From Anastatus disparis (taxonomy: Eukaryota; Arthropoda; Insecta; Hymenoptera; Eupelmidae): DNA of 64,000 nucleotides. The notes under the pieces are model-generated. The model was not told the origin of the DNA and did not search any database. It was given only the letters and a program-made list of their open reading frames with translations. The DNA is taken from positions 2,976,001-3,040,000 of the forward strand of contig JAFFSR010000239.1 of NCBI GenBank assembly GCA_017163975.1, written 5' to 3'. Both the position numbers and the translations under genes were made by a program. Shown in pieces: positions 62,996 to 64,000 of this stretch. Every line of letters starts with the position of its first letter. Position 1 is the first letter of the stretch.

Positions 62996-64000
62996 GTGAG
63001 CTAAATCTCATTCTTCTTCTTATTTTTTTTATTTTTTTTTTCTATTCTACAACTTTTACTTTTTCACCAACTTTATTCTTACTTACTAAGTACCCTGATG
63101 CTTCGAACAATCTACGCATTCAAGTTAAAAAGATTTGGGAATTTCGAAAAAAAAATAAATTTTGCTTTATTTAAAAAAAAATTTGTAAATATATGAACAA
63201 TTGATAGTCGTAACCATCCTTTATTTGCTTATTTAAAATTCCTCGCTAACCTTTAATTTTTCATTTAAATTAAAGGGGCAAAAAATTTTTCTCATTAATA
63301 ATTACGAATTTGCGTTCTCTGGTCTGACATTGCGGACTTTTTTTTACTGCTTTTCACGAGCCAGTGTAATTAGCAATCAACATGCATTCATTCATAAAAT
63401 TAATAGAGTACATCTTTTTCATTATAAAATTATTATTCTTTTTTTTTAATTCAAATTTTAATTTACATTCATGAATTTAAATTTACGCTAAGAGCGAAAT
63501 ATTCAATGATAATTTTGCTATTGCATTTTCTATTATTATTTAGATTGTTCGCTAATTGTATTGCATTATTCCTATGAAATAAAAAAAAAACATTATTAAA
63601 AAAAAATAATTAAAGAAACATTGTGTATCAGGAAATAACAAATTTTTAAACTATGATTAATGCAATGTTTATGATTTTTTTAATTCTTGATGAAATTGTG
63701 TATGATATTAATGATACGTAGATTGAATTTCATGATATTAAATGTATAAAAGTATAAATATAAAACATAAGTACTAAATGTACAAAACATTAATTATTAA
63801 TAAAAAATTATTTAATACCTAAATATATACATATAAATTAAAAGTCTTCAAAAGAATCATAATATTAATATCTAATAATCTATTTTTCTAATTATAATCT
63901 AATTAGTTAATATTTCCTTTACATCATGCGATGTATACACTAATAAAAAATTTTGCAATAAAAAATTACGTTTTTAATAAAACTATGAAATGAAATCGTA
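62996..64000 (+). other. AT-rich intron or intergenic sequence
   Basis: After the gtgagc donor the frame soon becomes low-complexity. I see no acceptor plus coding exon before the window end. Confidence 0.5.

Noticed and set aside
1..64000. CRISPR arrays, operons, ribosome binding sites and rRNA
   Set aside because: None found; the window is eukaryotic nuclear DNA with spliced genes.

Overview
The window is AT-rich (roughly 70-75% A+T) eukaryotic nuclear DNA with short spliced exons, GT-AG introns, many microsatellites and a tRNA-derived SINE family. The recognisable genes (the CCR4-NOT deadenylase Pop2/CNOT7 and the septate-junction protein Mesh) have insect-type sequences. An intronless ankyrin gene with a PRANC-like C-terminus suggests a hymenopteran, possibly a parasitoid wasp, but the order is an inference. 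No species call is made.

Layout. 1-10.3 kb: no supported gene; AT-rich DNA with GA/CT and GT/AT microsatellites. 10.3-15.6 kb, minus strand: wrecked remains of at least one S1 (chymotrypsin-fold) serine protease gene. One exon is split by a 1.4 kb terminal-inverted-repeat DNA transposon with a perfect 8-bp target duplication. A second short C-terminal relic lies at 15.5 kb. 16-29 kb: non-coding, with SINEs, a 416-bp inverted-repeat element and, directly next to it, a GC-richer 159-bp foldback. 30.0-31.2 kb, minus strand: an intact 386-residue ankyrin/PRANC-like gene bracketed by short inverted repeats. 32-37.5 kb: non-coding, with SINEs, a tandem duplication and an isolated 100-bp GC-rich patch upstream of Pop2.

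38.1-40.85 kb, plus strand: Pop2/CNOT7 in six coding exons (301 aa, complete DEDD active site). 42.6-60.65 kb, plus strand: mesh, 14 shared coding exons with NIDO, IPT/TIG, AMOP, vWD and Sushi domains. These are followed by two alternative terminal exon sets, each with its own transmembrane helix and cytoplasmic tail (1397 or 1302 aa). 61.36 kb to the window end, plus strand: the first two coding exons of an unrecognised gene that continues beyond the window.

The introns of Pop2, mesh and the third gene hold most of the repeats: SINE copies, two foldback MITEs, a ~165-bp tandem array and a duplicated piece of mesh 3' sequence. The genes do not form a common pathway: one is cytoplasmic mRNA decay, one is epithelial barrier structure, and one is a rapidly evolving ankyrin protein. 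Several exons (the protease relics, the first Pop2 exon and the first exon of the last gene) are visible only from codon patterns and splice phase, because they lack long ATG-initiated frames.
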